In this document: positions 11,996 through 22,640 of the stretch, piece by piece | Numbering within the stretch: position 1 is the stretch's first letter | Layout of the letters: every line of letters starts with the position of its first letter | Origin: Zeugodacus cucurbitae | Lineage: Eukaryota > Arthropoda > Insecta > Diptera > Tephritidae | Direction: 5' to 3' | Length of the DNA: 64,000 bases | Assembly (NCBI RefSeq): GCF_028554725.1 | Contig: NC_071671.1 | Span: 7,616,001-7,680,000, forward strand | Made by a program: the position numbers and the translations under genes | The notes under the pieces: model-generated | Database searches by the model: none | Seen by the model: only the letters and a program-made list of their open reading frames with translations | What the model was told of the DNA's origin: nothing

Positions 11996-12996
11996 GGTCT
12001 TCTTCTTCTTCTTGACTGACGTAAACACCGCTTACGCGGTTATAGCCGAGTCCACAACAGCGCGCCACGCATCACTCCTTTTGGCAGTTTGGCGCCAATT
12101 GGTAATACCAAGTGAAGACAGGTCCTTCTCCACCTGGTCCTCTTCCTCGGCTTCCACCAGCGCTTACTGCATCGAAAACTTTCAGAGCTGGAGTGTTTTC
12201 GTCCATTCGGACAACATGACCTAGCCAGCGTAGCCGCTGTCTTTTTATTCGCTGAACTATGTCAACGTCGTCGTATAACTCGTACAACTCATCGTTATAT
12301 CGTCTGCGGTATTCGCCGTTGCCAATGTTTAAGGGACCAAAAATCTTCCGCAAAACCTTTCTCTCGAAAACTCCTAGTGCCGTCTCATCGGATGTTGACA
12401 CTGTGCACGCTTCTGAACCATAAATGACGGGACGGGAATGATGAGGGACTTGTAGAGTTTAGTTTTTGTTCGTCGAGAGAGGACTTTACTTTTCAATTGC
12501 CTACTAAGTCCATAGTAGCACCTGTTGGCAAGAGGGATGCTGCGTTGGATTTCAAGGCTGACATTATTATCGGTGTTGATGCTGGTACCCAGGTATACGA
12601 AATTATCTACAACTTCAAAGTTGTGACTGTCAACAGTGACGTGGGAGCCAAGACGCGAATGCTCGTTCACCACCAGACTCATTCCCACCGCTTCCTTATC
12701 CAGGCAAGAACTAACGGCGCGGGTGTTGTTTCCCATGATATCGATATCATCGGCATACGCCACTAGCTGTACACACTTATAAAAGATTGTACCTTCTCTG
12801 TTTAGCTCTGCAGCTCGTATTATTTTCTCCAGCATCAGGTTAAAGAAATCACACGAGAGTGAGCACATTGTCTGAAACCTCGTTTGGTATCGAACGGCTC
12901 AGAGAGGTCCCTCCCGATCCTGACGGAGCTTTTGGTATTGCTCAACGTCAGCTTACACAGCCGTATTAGTTTTGCGGGGATACTAAATTCAGACAA
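11996..12996 (-). mobile_element. Decayed RTE-like LINE copy with AAG tail
   Basis: On the minus strand this starts near FSIPAKLIRLCKLTLSNTK and runs through KRGFRQ, the YADDIDIMG box, NFVYLGTSINTDNN, KSKVLSRRTKTKLYKSL and RLRWLGHVVRMDENTPALKVFD to the end of the ORF. After the stop the element ends in a short AAG run (plus strand TCTTCTTCTTCTTCTTGACT at 11998-12017). Several frameshifts break the ORF, for example near 12370 and 12870. It closely matches the copy at 17.8-19.8 kb but is 5'-truncated to about 1 kb. Confidence 0.88.
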
Positions 12997-13317
12997 CGAA
13001 TACACGTTCATGTATGGTTCTAATATATAATTCCATACAGTTGAAGTTACTTTACCCTCTATGAGCGGGAAGTTTATGATGAGAACGTTATCAACTGCCC
13101 CCACTCATACCCTCTAAAGCCTTTATACCAGTAAAAAAAAAACACTTGAGCCCTTGTAAAAGTTAAAAAAATCGGCATTTTTGATTTTTACCTAAAAAAT
13201 AGCTGGTCAACATAATTTTTTGTCTGCTGCCTTCGACGTGAGGGCCCAAACTGCTTCTTCCGATAGTAATATAGAGAAAGGACCCACACCAGTTAAAGAC
13301 AAATTGATCAATAACTT
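12997..13317. other. No gene recognised
   Basis: A short AT-rich spacer between two LINE fragments of different families, with no coding signal of its own. Confidence 0.5.
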
Positions 13318-13915
13318 TTTGAGTTAGGTTAGGATTGTATGCAGATCTCTGCAAATACAGAAGATCTCACTTAGACAGCTTAGCGCTGTCCATTGTGATA
13401 CTAGTAAAAGTCCCTGTGGATTAAAGACCTCTAAGATTGGAATCTGTTACGAATTTCTTTAGATGGCTAATGTCTATTCTAGCCAATTCGCTAGGTTCGC
13501 CGAAGATGAACCTTCCAAGGGGTTTCAAAAGCTGGACAATGGAGGAGGAAATGCTTAGAAGATTCCACCTCGCCTTCCTCCATACAGCTTTGGCAACTTG
13601 CATCTGCCACGATCCCAAGTCTCAACACATGGGTACCCATTGGACAATGTCCAGTAAGCACACCAATGATCGCACTAAGATGGACCTTGCCCAGAGAAAG
13701 CAGTTGAAAGGACCTCTTACGCTCCACAGAGGGTCAAAAGGATCTCGCCACTGGACAAGTGCTGGTTGTTGACCAGCGTTTGACGAGCTCATGCGGAGTC
13801 TGCATGTCCATGGAACGCGCTCCCATTTCGACGTCAATGTTGCTAGGGTACCCTCCCTTGCAAGCTTGTCCGCTTTACAGTTACCAACAATTCCGCGGTG
13901 ACCGGGTACGCACAC
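13318..13915 (-). mobile_element. LINE fragment with RNase H motif (family B) and CTAAC tail
   Basis: On the minus strand, VPGHRGIVGNCKADKLAREG is the last RNase H motif (His, Asp), followed after a frameshift by LTGHCPMGTHVLRLGI and ASCQSCMEEGEVESSKHFLLHCPAF. The 3' end reads CCTAACCTAACTC before an A-rich stretch (plus strand GAGTTAGGTTAGG at about 13320). It is 5'-truncated and frameshifted. Its relatives are at 8.5 and 58.5 kb. The family belongs to the RNase H-bearing LINEs; the exact clade is not decided. Confidence 0.85.
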
Positions 13916-15856
13916 TAGTCCGATAGCAAAATGAGTTGCAGCACGAACAATTTTTAAAAATACAGTATCGAGATAATCGCGTTACGAGTTTTCGTAATTT
14001 ACAATACGTACTATGACCTACTCCATTATATTTGCTATAACTTCGTTTATTTTCGAGATTTTTTTCCCCTCTCGCCAGTATTTGTAATTTTTTGAAAATT
14101 CGACAAGGATTTACCCTATTAAGCATTATAGAACCGAAGTAGATACTAGAGTAGAAAAAATGCTATCCAATCATATTTTTGCTCCTAAGTCCAACTGAGG
14201 CAAATTCGACGTTAGTGGAGAGTCTTACTTTTACAATTGTCCAGCTTTTAGTAGGAGACATGTCTCCCTCGAAGATATATTTTACATTGCGCTGGTAAAA
14301 GAACGATTTTTTTCTACCTTATAATATGGATTTATTGGGCAGCACATAACCCTGATAATAGCTGAAGTCAGATACTGTTTTTAGTCAGCTATTGTATTCA
14401 TTATTTTCCTACAACAATTTCTACACAAATGGCAGATCAGAGTTCTTATTAATCAGCATATGTTAAAACTATACTTATCCTATATGGTATTGATTTACAT
14501 GCCTTCATGGTCGAATATCGAAACAACAATCTTAGAAAAGCATCAATAATGTCGGGAACCATTGTATTTTTAAATTCCGACAATATTTGAAATGAGTACT
14601 CAATGATATATTTAACTTCGATTTCAGTGACAATAAGGTGAGAATGACTAAAGCCAAAAGTGGTTTCCTATAAAAAATACGAAGTTTCGAATATCGATTT
14701 AAGTAGAAGAAGAAGAAGACGGACTAAAAGTTCTACGAACATTATTAATAGTTGAAATCAAGCAATGACATAACCTCATATCAGCGGAGTATTATCAAAT
14801 AAAACCATGAACAACGTCTATAAAGGTAATTAAGTTAAAGTCAACTAAATCATTGTTCTATAAACTGGGTAAAAAGAGAAATATGTGTGACAAACAAGAA
14901 CAAAACGAACCTACAATATTGAAATTAACGTGAAGCTGTGCATTATTTGAAACCTTCAACATAAACTGGAAAGCACTTTAAGTCGTAGACATTAGAGATA
15001 TCACTCTATACATGTACATATATCAACTATTTATCAGCGAAGAGGTTGATTATATGAAGCAGATCACGGTAACTTGGAATAACTTGAACATGGTGTTTCG
15101 AAATAAAGAGAAAATGCAATTTTTCCAACAGGTAAGTAACAATTTTTAATTTCGTATTGAAAAATTTGAATTTCAATTTATGCAAGAAAAGGGTCATCAC
15201 TGCGTATACGTAACCCATGCAAGATATTGATATGCAATTAGCATACGAGGTTTGTATGTTGTACATTTTTATATGTATTGCAAATTAATGTTATGTGTTT
15301 TAGTAAGGAAATGATTTATAGACTGATATAAAATAAAATCCTGCGGGCTTCATAATAATTCTGTAACGAGTATAGAATCTTAACATAAATCCACAAAATG
15401 TAAAGTAAGAGTGAAATTAACTTACAAGTCTCCTTTTCCTTTCTATAATTTCCTCCTTTCTTCAATTTCATTTCGTTAAGTTTCATCTTGATATTATAAC
15501 CTTAAAAATCGAGTAGTATTTACTTGAAAACGGTGAAAGATATCAACAAAGTCGATCTTATACAGCTAAAAGACGTTATAAACTTCCTTGTATACACGGT
15601 TCCTCTATAGATCGATTCTCAACTGAGTTCAGATCTATACAAGACGCATCCATTAAAAAGTATAGTAGTTTAAGAATTGGTACCACGTTCTAAGAGTGCA
15701 TAATTTCAGTTATAACAGAAAAACATTTTACTGTTGAAAGTCTTTAATGGCTTTAAAAGATAGCGAGAGTGTGATAATATCCGATAAATCAGTCTAGAGT
15801 AAGACCTAAATTATAGTTATAAATATAGGTCTACTTTGCTTACGCCGTTTTGCAAT
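13916..15856. other. No gene recognised
   Basis: AT-rich, unremarkable. A short stretch at about 14215-14275 (TTGTCCAGCTTTTAG and surroundings) faintly resembles LINE family B but is too degraded to call. AAGAAGAAGAAG occurs at about 14705. Confidence 0.5.
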
Positions 15857-15858
15857 AG

Positions 15859-16620
15859 ATGTCTCTAGGGTCAAGCACTGGTCGAGTAAATCGATCAAAT
15901 CGTTTTATATCGATCTTGGATATTTGTGTCAACATTAACCCAACAAAATATCTGTTAGCATCCCAAACTTATTCTCAACTGAAAATGTCACTTTTTTGAG
16001 CCGAATTCTCGACATTTGTGGGAAATTTTGCTTTTCTTTTTTAATTCCAAGAAAAGTGCGGCTGAGGCTCATCGAATGCTTTCGGATACGTACTGTGAGG
16101 CTATTCTAAGTGAAATAACATGTCGCGAATGGTTTCAACGTTTTAAGAATGGTGATTATGAAGACGAAGACCGGCATGGTGGTGGAACGGAGATGATTTT
16201 CGAAGATGCTGAATTGGAAGCATTACTCGACTCGATACCGAACGCAATTGATGCGTTTGAGCCGAGCACTAAAAGAAAAACGGCCACAGTACGAGGAAAG
16301 ACACGATAAAGTCATTCTCCAGCATGACAATGTTCGGCCTCACGTCGCAAAGGTGATCATAAAATATTTGGAGACGCTGAAATGGGAGATCTTACACCAC
16401 CCGCCGTTTTCTGCAGACGTTGCTCCATCTGACTACCACTTTTTCCGATCGATGGCACACGGTGTGTCTTATGAAGAAGTCAAAAATTGCATTGATACTT
16501 GGATCGACTCGAAAGATGAGGAGTTCTTTCGTCACGGAATACGCATGCCAGAAAGATGGTCAAAAGTAGTAGCTAGCGACGGCCAATATTTTGAGTATCA
16601 TTTGTAGACCAATATAATAA
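15859..16620 (+). mobile_element. Internally deleted mariner (mauritiana-like)
   Basis: A 5' non-coding part (15859-16015), shared with the element at 50581-50903, leads into a transposase remnant ending at about 16605. The shared region begins at ATGTCTCTAGGG in both places. I could not find matching terminal inverted repeats, so the outer limits are approximate. The element is non-autonomous. Confidence 0.8.
16016..16607 (+). pseudogene. Mariner transposase, internally deleted and frameshifted
   Basis: Mariner transposases are about 345 residues with an N-terminal helix-turn-helix and a DDD catalytic triad. Here the N-terminal part is in one frame (FFFNSKKSAAEAHRML, CREWFQRFKNGDYEDEDR, ELEALLD, 16016-16225). 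The C-terminal part is in another (RYRTQLMRLSRALKEKRPQY, HDKVILQHDNVRPHVAK, APSDYH, VASDGQYF, to 16607). The join removes roughly 140 codons, including the first catalytic Asp. The second (LQHDN) and third (APSDYH) remain. The sequence is most like the mauritiana (Mos1) group by recognition. It cannot encode active transposase. Confidence 0.88.
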
Positions 16621-17760
16621 ATAAAATTAATTCATTCTAAATACAAAACTATTTGATTACTTCGAAGTCGATGTCATGTGACAAGCAATTTGATTAACAA
16701 TTTAACATTTCACCGTCGCTGTCGCAAAATAATATATATAAGTATTTTTAGAAAAATAAATACATTAGTCAGGTCCATGTGAAAAAAAAATTTATTAGCA
16801 CAAAAATTTCATCACTTTCGAAATCGTTGCCCATTAAAATAAATATAAATATAAATAAATATATTTTGCATACATATATGTATGTAAATGTGCGCAACAT
16901 GTTTTAATCCATATTATGTAAAAGGCGAGCGCCGAAGAGTCCCATTTCAAAGCATCTACTAAGTATACAAGTTTGTGTTTCAATTTATGTATGGCATTTC
17001 TGCTTGTATGTATGTATGTATATTTGTGCATTCCGAGAGCCCCAAGTGAAAGCATGCGTGCACACTGACATACAAACATACAAACATACATACATACATA
17101 CATACAAATATGCATAGAACGAAAGAAATACAAATATGTATAAAAATAAAATCTCATGCATTTACTAAGCAAGCATACCAAAAACAAAAAAACATAAAAT
17201 AAAAATCACGAAGAAAAAAAAGCACGCCAAAGAATATATACTATAAATAGCATTAATGTCGCACAATGCCGAGGAGAAAGCAACAATACATGATTTTGTA
17301 CAAAAACAAAATGTAAAATGAAAAACAAATTTAGCTAAAAACACAAATTTAGTTCCTAAAAATATAAAGTAGGTAGTAATGTGCTCATTTTACCAAATAT
17401 ATTTGTAGACATCTATATGTGTGTGTGTGTTTGTATATTGTTACAGCTCCAATGACCAGATTTTTGTTTTAATATTTCGTATTTCGAATTTAGGACAAAT
17501 ATTGGAAATACTATATTTTTCCTTTACAAGAAAACTTTTTATATAAATAGATTTTTTGGATTCCAGTGAAAATAATAAATGAGCACATGTGTTGGAGAAT
17601 TCATATTTTACATAGTCACTATTATCCGTTAACTAAAGGGGTGTATTTTAAACTTCTAAGATTAAAAAACATAATTTTCTAGTAGCGGTTGAGCTATACT
17701 GATCTTTTGAGTCGAAGGAACGAAGTTCTAAACTAAACAAGTCGAGTCCGAAACCGATTT
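16621..17760. other. Gene-free AT-rich stretch
   Basis: AT-rich DNA with CATA/TATG runs at 17004-17024 and 17085-17106 and a TG run at 17419-17431. No gene seen. Confidence 0.55.
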
Positions 17761-17761
17761 G

Positions 17762-19819
17762 CTAGTCTTTTCGAACCGTTCTAAAGTTGTGGGATCTTTC
17801 ATTCCGTTGAATAGGCGATGTAATTATGATAATCGTAGTTGTATGTATGTGATTGGCGTTGCAACCGTTTAGCCGGTTATAGCCGAATCGACGATAGTGC
17901 GCCACCTCTCTCTCCTTCGCAGTTCGGCGCCAGTTGGAGATCCCAAGTGTAACCAGGTCGCTCTCCACCTGGTCCCTCCAACGGAGTGGAGGCCTTCCTC
18001 TTCCTCGGCTTCCTCCGGCGGGTACTGCATCGAACACTATCAGGGCTGGAGTGTTTTCGTCCATTCGGACAACATGACCTAGCCAGCGTAGCCGCTGTCT
18101 TTTTATTCGCTGAACTATGTCAACGTCGTCGTATAACTCGTACAACTCATCGTTATATCGTCTGCGGTATTCGCCGTTGCCAATGTTCTGAGGACCATAA
18201 ATCTTGCGCAAAATTTTCCTCTCGAAAACTCCTAGTGTCGTCTCATCTGATGTTGACATCGTCCAAGCTTCTGCACCGTAAAGCAGGACGGGAATGATAA
18301 GCGACTTATAGAGTTTGATTTTGGTTCGTCGAGAGAGGACTTTACTTTTCAATTGCCTACTCAGTGCAAAGTAGCACCTGTTGGCAAGAGTGATTCTGCG
18401 TTGGATTTCAAGGCTGACATTGTTGTTGTTGTTAATGCAGGTTCCCAGATAAACGAAATTATCTACAACTTCAAAGTTATGACTGTCAACAGTGACGTGG
18501 GAGCCAAGACGCGAGTGCGCTGACTGTTTGTTTGATGACAGGAGATATTTCGTCTTGTCCTCATTCACCACCAGACCCATACGCTTCGCTTCTTTATCTA
18601 GTCTGGAAAACGCAGAACAGACGGCGCGGTTGTTGCTTCCGATGATATCAATATCATCGGCATACGCCAGGAGCTGTACACTCTTGTAGAAGATTGTACC
18701 CTCTCTATTTAGTTCTGCAGCTCGTATTATTTTTTCCAGCAATAGATTGAAGAAGTCGCACGATAGTGAGTCACCCTGTCTGAAGCCTCGTTTGGTATCG
18801 AACGGCTCGGAGAGGTCCTTCCCGATCCTGACGGAGCTTTTGGTGTTGCTCAACGTCAGCTTACATAGCCGTATTAGTTTTGCAGGGATACCAAATTCAG
18901 ACATCGCGGCATAAAGGTAGCTCCTTTTCGTGCTATCGAAGGCAGCTTTAAAATCGATAAAAAGATGGTGAGTATCGATTCTTCTCTCTCGGGTCTTTTC
19001 CAAGATTTGGCGCATGGTGAATATCTGGACCATTGTGGATTTTCCAGGTCTAAAGCCACACTGATAAGGTCCAATCAGTTCGTTGACGGTGGGCTTTAGT
19101 CTTTCACACAATACGCTCGACAAAACCTTATATGCGATATTGAGGAGACTTATACCACGGTAGTTGGCGCAGATTGTGGGGTCTCCCTTCTTATGGATTG
19201 GGCAGAGCACACTAAGATTCCAATCGTCAGGCATGCTTTCTTCCGACCATATTCTACAAAGAAGCTGATGCATGCACCTTATCAGTTCTTCGCCGCCGTA
19301 TTTGAATAGCTCGGCCGGTAATCCATCGGCCCCCGCCGCTTTGTTGTTCTTCAAGCGGGTAATTGCTATTCGAATTTCTTCATGGTCGGGTAATGGTACA
19401 TCTGTTCCATCGTCATCGATTGGGGGATCGGGTTCGCCATCTCCTGGTGTTGTACTCTCACTGCCGTTCAGCAGGTCGGAGAAGTGTTGCCTCCATAATC
19501 CCAGTATGCCCTGGACATCGGTTACCAGATTACCACCTTGGTCTCTACATGAGGATGCTCCGGTCTTGAAACCTTCGTTAAGTCGCTTCATTTTTTCATA
19601 AAATTTTCGAGCATTACCTCTGTCTGCCAGCTTCTCAAGCTCTTTGTACTCACGCATTTCGGCCTCTTTCTTTTTTTGTCTGCAGATGCGTCTCGCTTCC
19701 CTCTTCAGATCGTAGTTGTATGATCCGAATTTCATAGGTCTGGAAATAGTCCATGTGATATCTGTTGACTGTATCAACTGAAAGCAGTGTTTTATTTGTA
19801 TCGGAAAGATCAATAGCAA
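17762..19819 (-). CDS. LINE reverse transcriptase (RTE-like), 685 codons, N-terminally truncated
   Basis: One open frame holds a basic coiled linker (about residues 37-85, LKREARRICRQKKKEAEMRE) and a reverse transcriptase domain (about 200-440). Motifs are VLCPIHKKGD, FIDFKAAFDS (catalytic Asp about 289), KRGFRQGDSLS and LAYADDIDIIG (catalytic YADD 386-389). The family C-terminal region includes NFVYLGT, LLYGAEAWTMSTSDE and LRWLGHVVRMDENTPAL, then RGRGRPPLRWRDQVESDL. Catalytic residues are kept and there is no internal stop, so it is young. The first ~35 residues look like unrelated flanking sequence. Compared with the copy at 55.3 kb, a one-base frameshift near the end replaces the normal ending (AWRAVVDSAITA there) and extends the frame. 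RTE proteins normally carry an AP-type endonuclease of about 230 residues first; it is missing. Confidence 0.88.
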   Translation of the reverse strand: MLLIFPIQIKHCFQLIQSTDITWTISRPMKFGSYNYDLKREARRICRQKKKEAEMREYKELEKLADRGNARKFYEKMKRLNEGFKTGASSCRDQGGNLVTDVQGILGLWRQHFSDLLNGSESTTPGDGEPDPPIDDDGTDVPLPDHEEIRIAITRLKNNKAAGADGLPAELFKYGGEELIRCMHQLLCRIWSEESMPDDWNLSVLCPIHKKGDPTICANYRGISLLNIAYKVLSSVLCERLKPTVNELIGPYQCGFRPGKSTMVQIFTMRQILEKTRERRIDTHHLFIDFKAAFDSTKRSYLYAAMSEFGIPAKLIRLCKLTLSNTKSSVRIGKDLSEPFDTKRGFRQGDSLSCDFFNLLLEKIIRAAELNREGTIFYKSVQLLAYADDIDIIGSNNRAVCSAFSRLDKEAKRMGLVVNEDKTKYLLSSNKQSAHSRLGSHVTVDSHNFEVVDNFVYLGTCINNNNNVSLEIQRRITLANRCYFALSRQLKSKVLSRRTKIKLYKSLIIPVLLYGAEAWTMSTSDETTLGVFERKILRKIYGPQNIGNGEYRRRYNDELYELYDDVDIVQRIKRQRLRWLGHVVRMDENTPALIVFDAVPAGGSRGRGRPPLRWRDQVESDLVTLGISNWRRTAKEREVAHYRRFGYNRLNGCNANHIHTTTIIIITSPIQRNERSHNFRTVRKD
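17830..19760 (-). mobile_element. RTE-like LINE, 5'-truncated, near-intact reverse transcriptase
   Basis: This is the best preserved of four copies of this family (others at 0.35-1.1, 12.0-13.0 and 54.8-55.4 kb). The coding part lacks the N-terminal endonuclease expected of RTE-type elements. On the minus strand the 3' end follows the ORF terminus within about 40 bases and has short CATA/ATTATC-like repeats instead of the AAG tail of two other copies, so it may be a subfamily. Limits are inferred from similarity and composition. Confidence 0.85.
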
Positions 19820-19879
19820 AAGGACTTAAAAATTTCATTCACATTAGGATTAGTAATTTGTTCGATGTCCAAATTTCTT

Positions 19880-19998
19880 CTTCTCCAGATTAGAGCGGGT
19901 CAGCCTTACTTTCGGCTTGCCTTGTGGATTCCAGTCGATAGCGTTCAGTGTGATTGCATCTGGATCTCGTCTCAGAACATGCCCGATCCAGCCCCCTT
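19880..19998 (-). mobile_element. Remnant of a second LINE family (C-terminal WIGH motif)
   Basis: The minus strand from about 19998 reads GWIGHVLRRDPDAITLNAID and then WNPQGKPKVRLTRS, ending at a stop. The order WIGH-L-R, ITL-A-WNPQGK is the characteristic C-terminus of another LINE group common in animals, in which it is followed by a Gly-Arg-Pro-rich segment. It lies just 5' of the RTE-like copy in the same orientation, so the two are juxtaposed or nested. Confidence 0.75.
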
Positions 19999-20854
19999 TT
20001 TTTGAGAATTTCGGACCACAGGGGTATTTTATAAGTCCGTGTTAAAGACGGTGAGGGTACAGAAAATGCGACTTATTTAAAACAAATTTCTAAATAATTA
20101 ATATAAAATAAATATATAGAAAGAAAGTAGTTAAGTGTAAGTGTATAACAAGTGCAAAATATAAATGAAAAATTAACTATATAGCGAGAGATTACGTGTT
20201 AAAATTAGACAATTAAAAAAATTATTAAACTTTAAACGCGAATATCTCGAAAACTATAAGTCTCCTGGGGCTATAATTATATATATTCTTAATCTGGAGG
20301 ATCTCCTCTATCCAACCATACACATCCGCTCGAACTTGTCGTTGTTTAGAGACAATTGGACAATTAGACAATTTTTACGAATCTCGCAATCCTCAGTGAG
20401 GATTAGGTTGTCCCTTAAATTTTGGCATTCTCAATAAAGCAGTTTTTCCTAATTTATATGCACAACCTACAATGATTCAATTAAACTGCGATTTTTGCAA
20501 TTTATCGAATTTATCACACGATTATTAAATTATGTTGTGCCATCCTATGTAGGAGAAATTCACAAATTCCATAGCAGTTGAAATAAATACAGCTCAAATG
20601 CTGTATAAGGCTTTGCTTTTTGTATAGTCAGCTACTAATACGTTTATATTCCACTTCTGAATTGTAAATACATATTTTAATATAGATATTTCTTCAAGCA
20701 GTTGAGGAAAATATATTTTTCACAATTCTGTTAGAAATTATAGAACAAAACAAATTTTAAAATTGAATAACTGTTGAAAAAATGGAGAGAGCGTATACGT
20801 AACAGCTGTCAAAAGTGGCAGGGTTGCCACACTTACTACACATATGTAAATACA
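19999..20854. other. No gene recognised
   Basis: AT-rich DNA with a short palindrome TCCTCAGTGAGGA at about 20390. No coding evidence. It ends at the A that precedes the Helitron. Confidence 0.5.
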
Positions 20855-22640
20855 TCTATACTAACATTATAAAGGTGAAGAGTTCGTTTGTTTGTTTGAA
20901 CGCGCTAATCTCCGAAACTACTGGTTCGAATTGAATAATTCTTTTTGTGTTGAATAGTCCATTTATCGAGGAAGGCTATAGGCTATATATCATCAGGAGC
21001 GAAGAAACAGTGGTAAATGTGTAAAAAACGAGGGAAATAATTTATCTTTGAGGGCTTCCGTTCCTTGCGCTGCGAAAGCGGTTCAAGATTAGATACGCTA
21101 AGGATCGAGAACGGTTGGACCATTCTTGATGAAATGTTCAGAGGTTGTTCGTTGTGGATCTTGGAAGGTTTAGTCGGAAAATTGTAAACTTCCAAAAAGT
21201 GACTTTTTTCCATAAATTTTTTTTTTCAATCTATCTATAAAAAAACAATTCGGAAAAGTCGGAAATTGGCAAGTGGCAACAGAGAATTTAGTATTGCAAA
21301 TGAACGGTGACATCTACAATGAAGCATTGAAATTCATATGCCATCACCAAATCGTCAAATTAGAGATGTACTGAATCGTGCATACGACAGAATAACTTTG
21401 GAACAACAAGTATAAAGAAATGTTCCATTATTTAATGAGCAGCAAAAGACAACCTATGATGAATTGATTAAGGCTGTCCATGATAGAAATGGTGGACTTT
21501 TATTTCTTGATACGCACGGTGGAACTGGGAATCCTGATTGATTCTGATATCATTAATTTTGGCAATAATACGATCTCAAAATGGCATTATGTTGGCTCTC
21601 GCATCTATTGGAATTGCAGCAACGCTACTTGAAGTTGGAAGAACGGCACATTCGACATTGTAGCTTCAGTTAGACATGCAAATCTATGAAACATATATGA
21701 GATGAGCGCAATTTTCTAGAAGCACTTGACAGAACAATGAAAGATCTGTGGAATAATAATCGTCGCTTTGGTGGCGTAATGATACTGTTATTGACAAACA
21801 CATTCTGTTATTTCGAAATCAACAGCGGCGGAGGAATTGAACGCATGTCTCAAGTCATCGTATTTGTGGCGGCACGCGAAAACCATATGATTAACCATGA
21901 ATATGCGGGTGTTCCTGCAACAGGAAAGCACCGCAGAAATTTGCAAAGAACTGGGCAAATTCTGGTTAATACTTGTAATGGTTTTAAATCAATCCGAACA
22001 TTAGCCAAATTTATCGTAACTACGATTGGTTGAGTGCACGCAGATTTTTAAATGCCAAAAATACCGATGTCGATGATTTAATCTATACGACTTAAAGTCA
22101 ACTTCCGGGAGATTTGTGTTCATACACGTCGATCGATCATGTTGAAAGTGAAGACGAAGCTGTGAATTATCCAGTGAAATTTTTAAATTCTTTGTCATTA
22201 TAATGCTTTGTCATTTATTATGCATCGCAATCTTCAAGCAGCTATCGAATAATGTAATAGTTGCAAGAATTTTTTAAAGGGACTTACAAGGGGGCAGAAT
22301 GCTTGATTTCACGAATTTCTTTGAGTTCCAACGATTTGCCATTTCAGTTCAAACGTATTCAGTTTCCAAAGAGACTTGCATTTGGGATGACAATCAACAG
22401 GTCTCAAAGACAGTCGCTGGAGGTGTGTGGCATAAATTTCATTCACGAGTTGAAAAAATCATCTACTCTGTACATTTACGCACCGGAACAGAAAACAAAA
22501 AATTTTGTTTATTAAGCTGCGTTACATTGAAAAAAAAATTTAGAAAAATCGCAAATAAATGTTTTCCAAAACTATACAAATTCAACTTTGTTTTCAAAAC
22601 AAATAATTTCACGCAGTGCAACGACTGCGAAGTCAGCTAG
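20855..22640 (+). mobile_element. Helitron, full-length ends, 1,786 bp, decayed
   Basis: The 5' end is TCTATACTAACATTATAAAG, followed by TCCGAAACTACTGGTTCGAA and AGGAAGGCTATAGGCTATAT, strings typical of animal Helitron 5' ends. The 3' end has a hairpin with a 6-bp stem (CGCAGT, loop GCAACG, ACTGCG) nine bases before the terminal CTAG (22637-22640). It lies between A (20854) and T (22641), the normal Helitron target, with no duplication. The inside carries a broken helicase. It cannot move on its own. Confidence 0.93.
21400..22515 (+). pseudogene. Helitron Pif1-like helicase remnant
   Basis: Pieces of the helicase part of a Rep/Hel protein occur in order across all three frames. They include LFNEQQKTTYDELI, NGGLLFLDTHGGTGN (a spoiled Walker A: intact proteins have GGTGKT), SIGIAATLLEVGRTAHST, LEALDRTMKDLWNNNRRFGG, LPGDLCSYTSIDHVESEDEA, VNYPVEFLNSL, FKGTYKGAECLISRI, FQFKRIQFPKRLAFGMTINRSQ (a late helicase motif) and YAPEQKTKNFVY. 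Multiple stops and frameshifts are present, and the replication-initiator (Rep) half is absent. This is an inactive derivative of a once autonomous Helitron. Confidence 0.88.

Noticed and set aside
13318..13345. GTTAGGTTAGG, like the insect telomere repeat TTAGG
   Set aside because: Only two units, located exactly at the 3' end of a LINE fragment and matched by a diverged tail at 58.86 kb; also, flies lack TTAGG telomeres.
14200..14280. Possible further copy of LINE family B around TTGTCCAGCTTTTAG
   Set aside because: Similarity is too short and gapped to tell from chance without alignment.
20920..20940. GGTTCGAATTG, like a tRNA B box
   Set aside because: It is part of the Helitron 5' end and there is no matching A box or cloverleaf.
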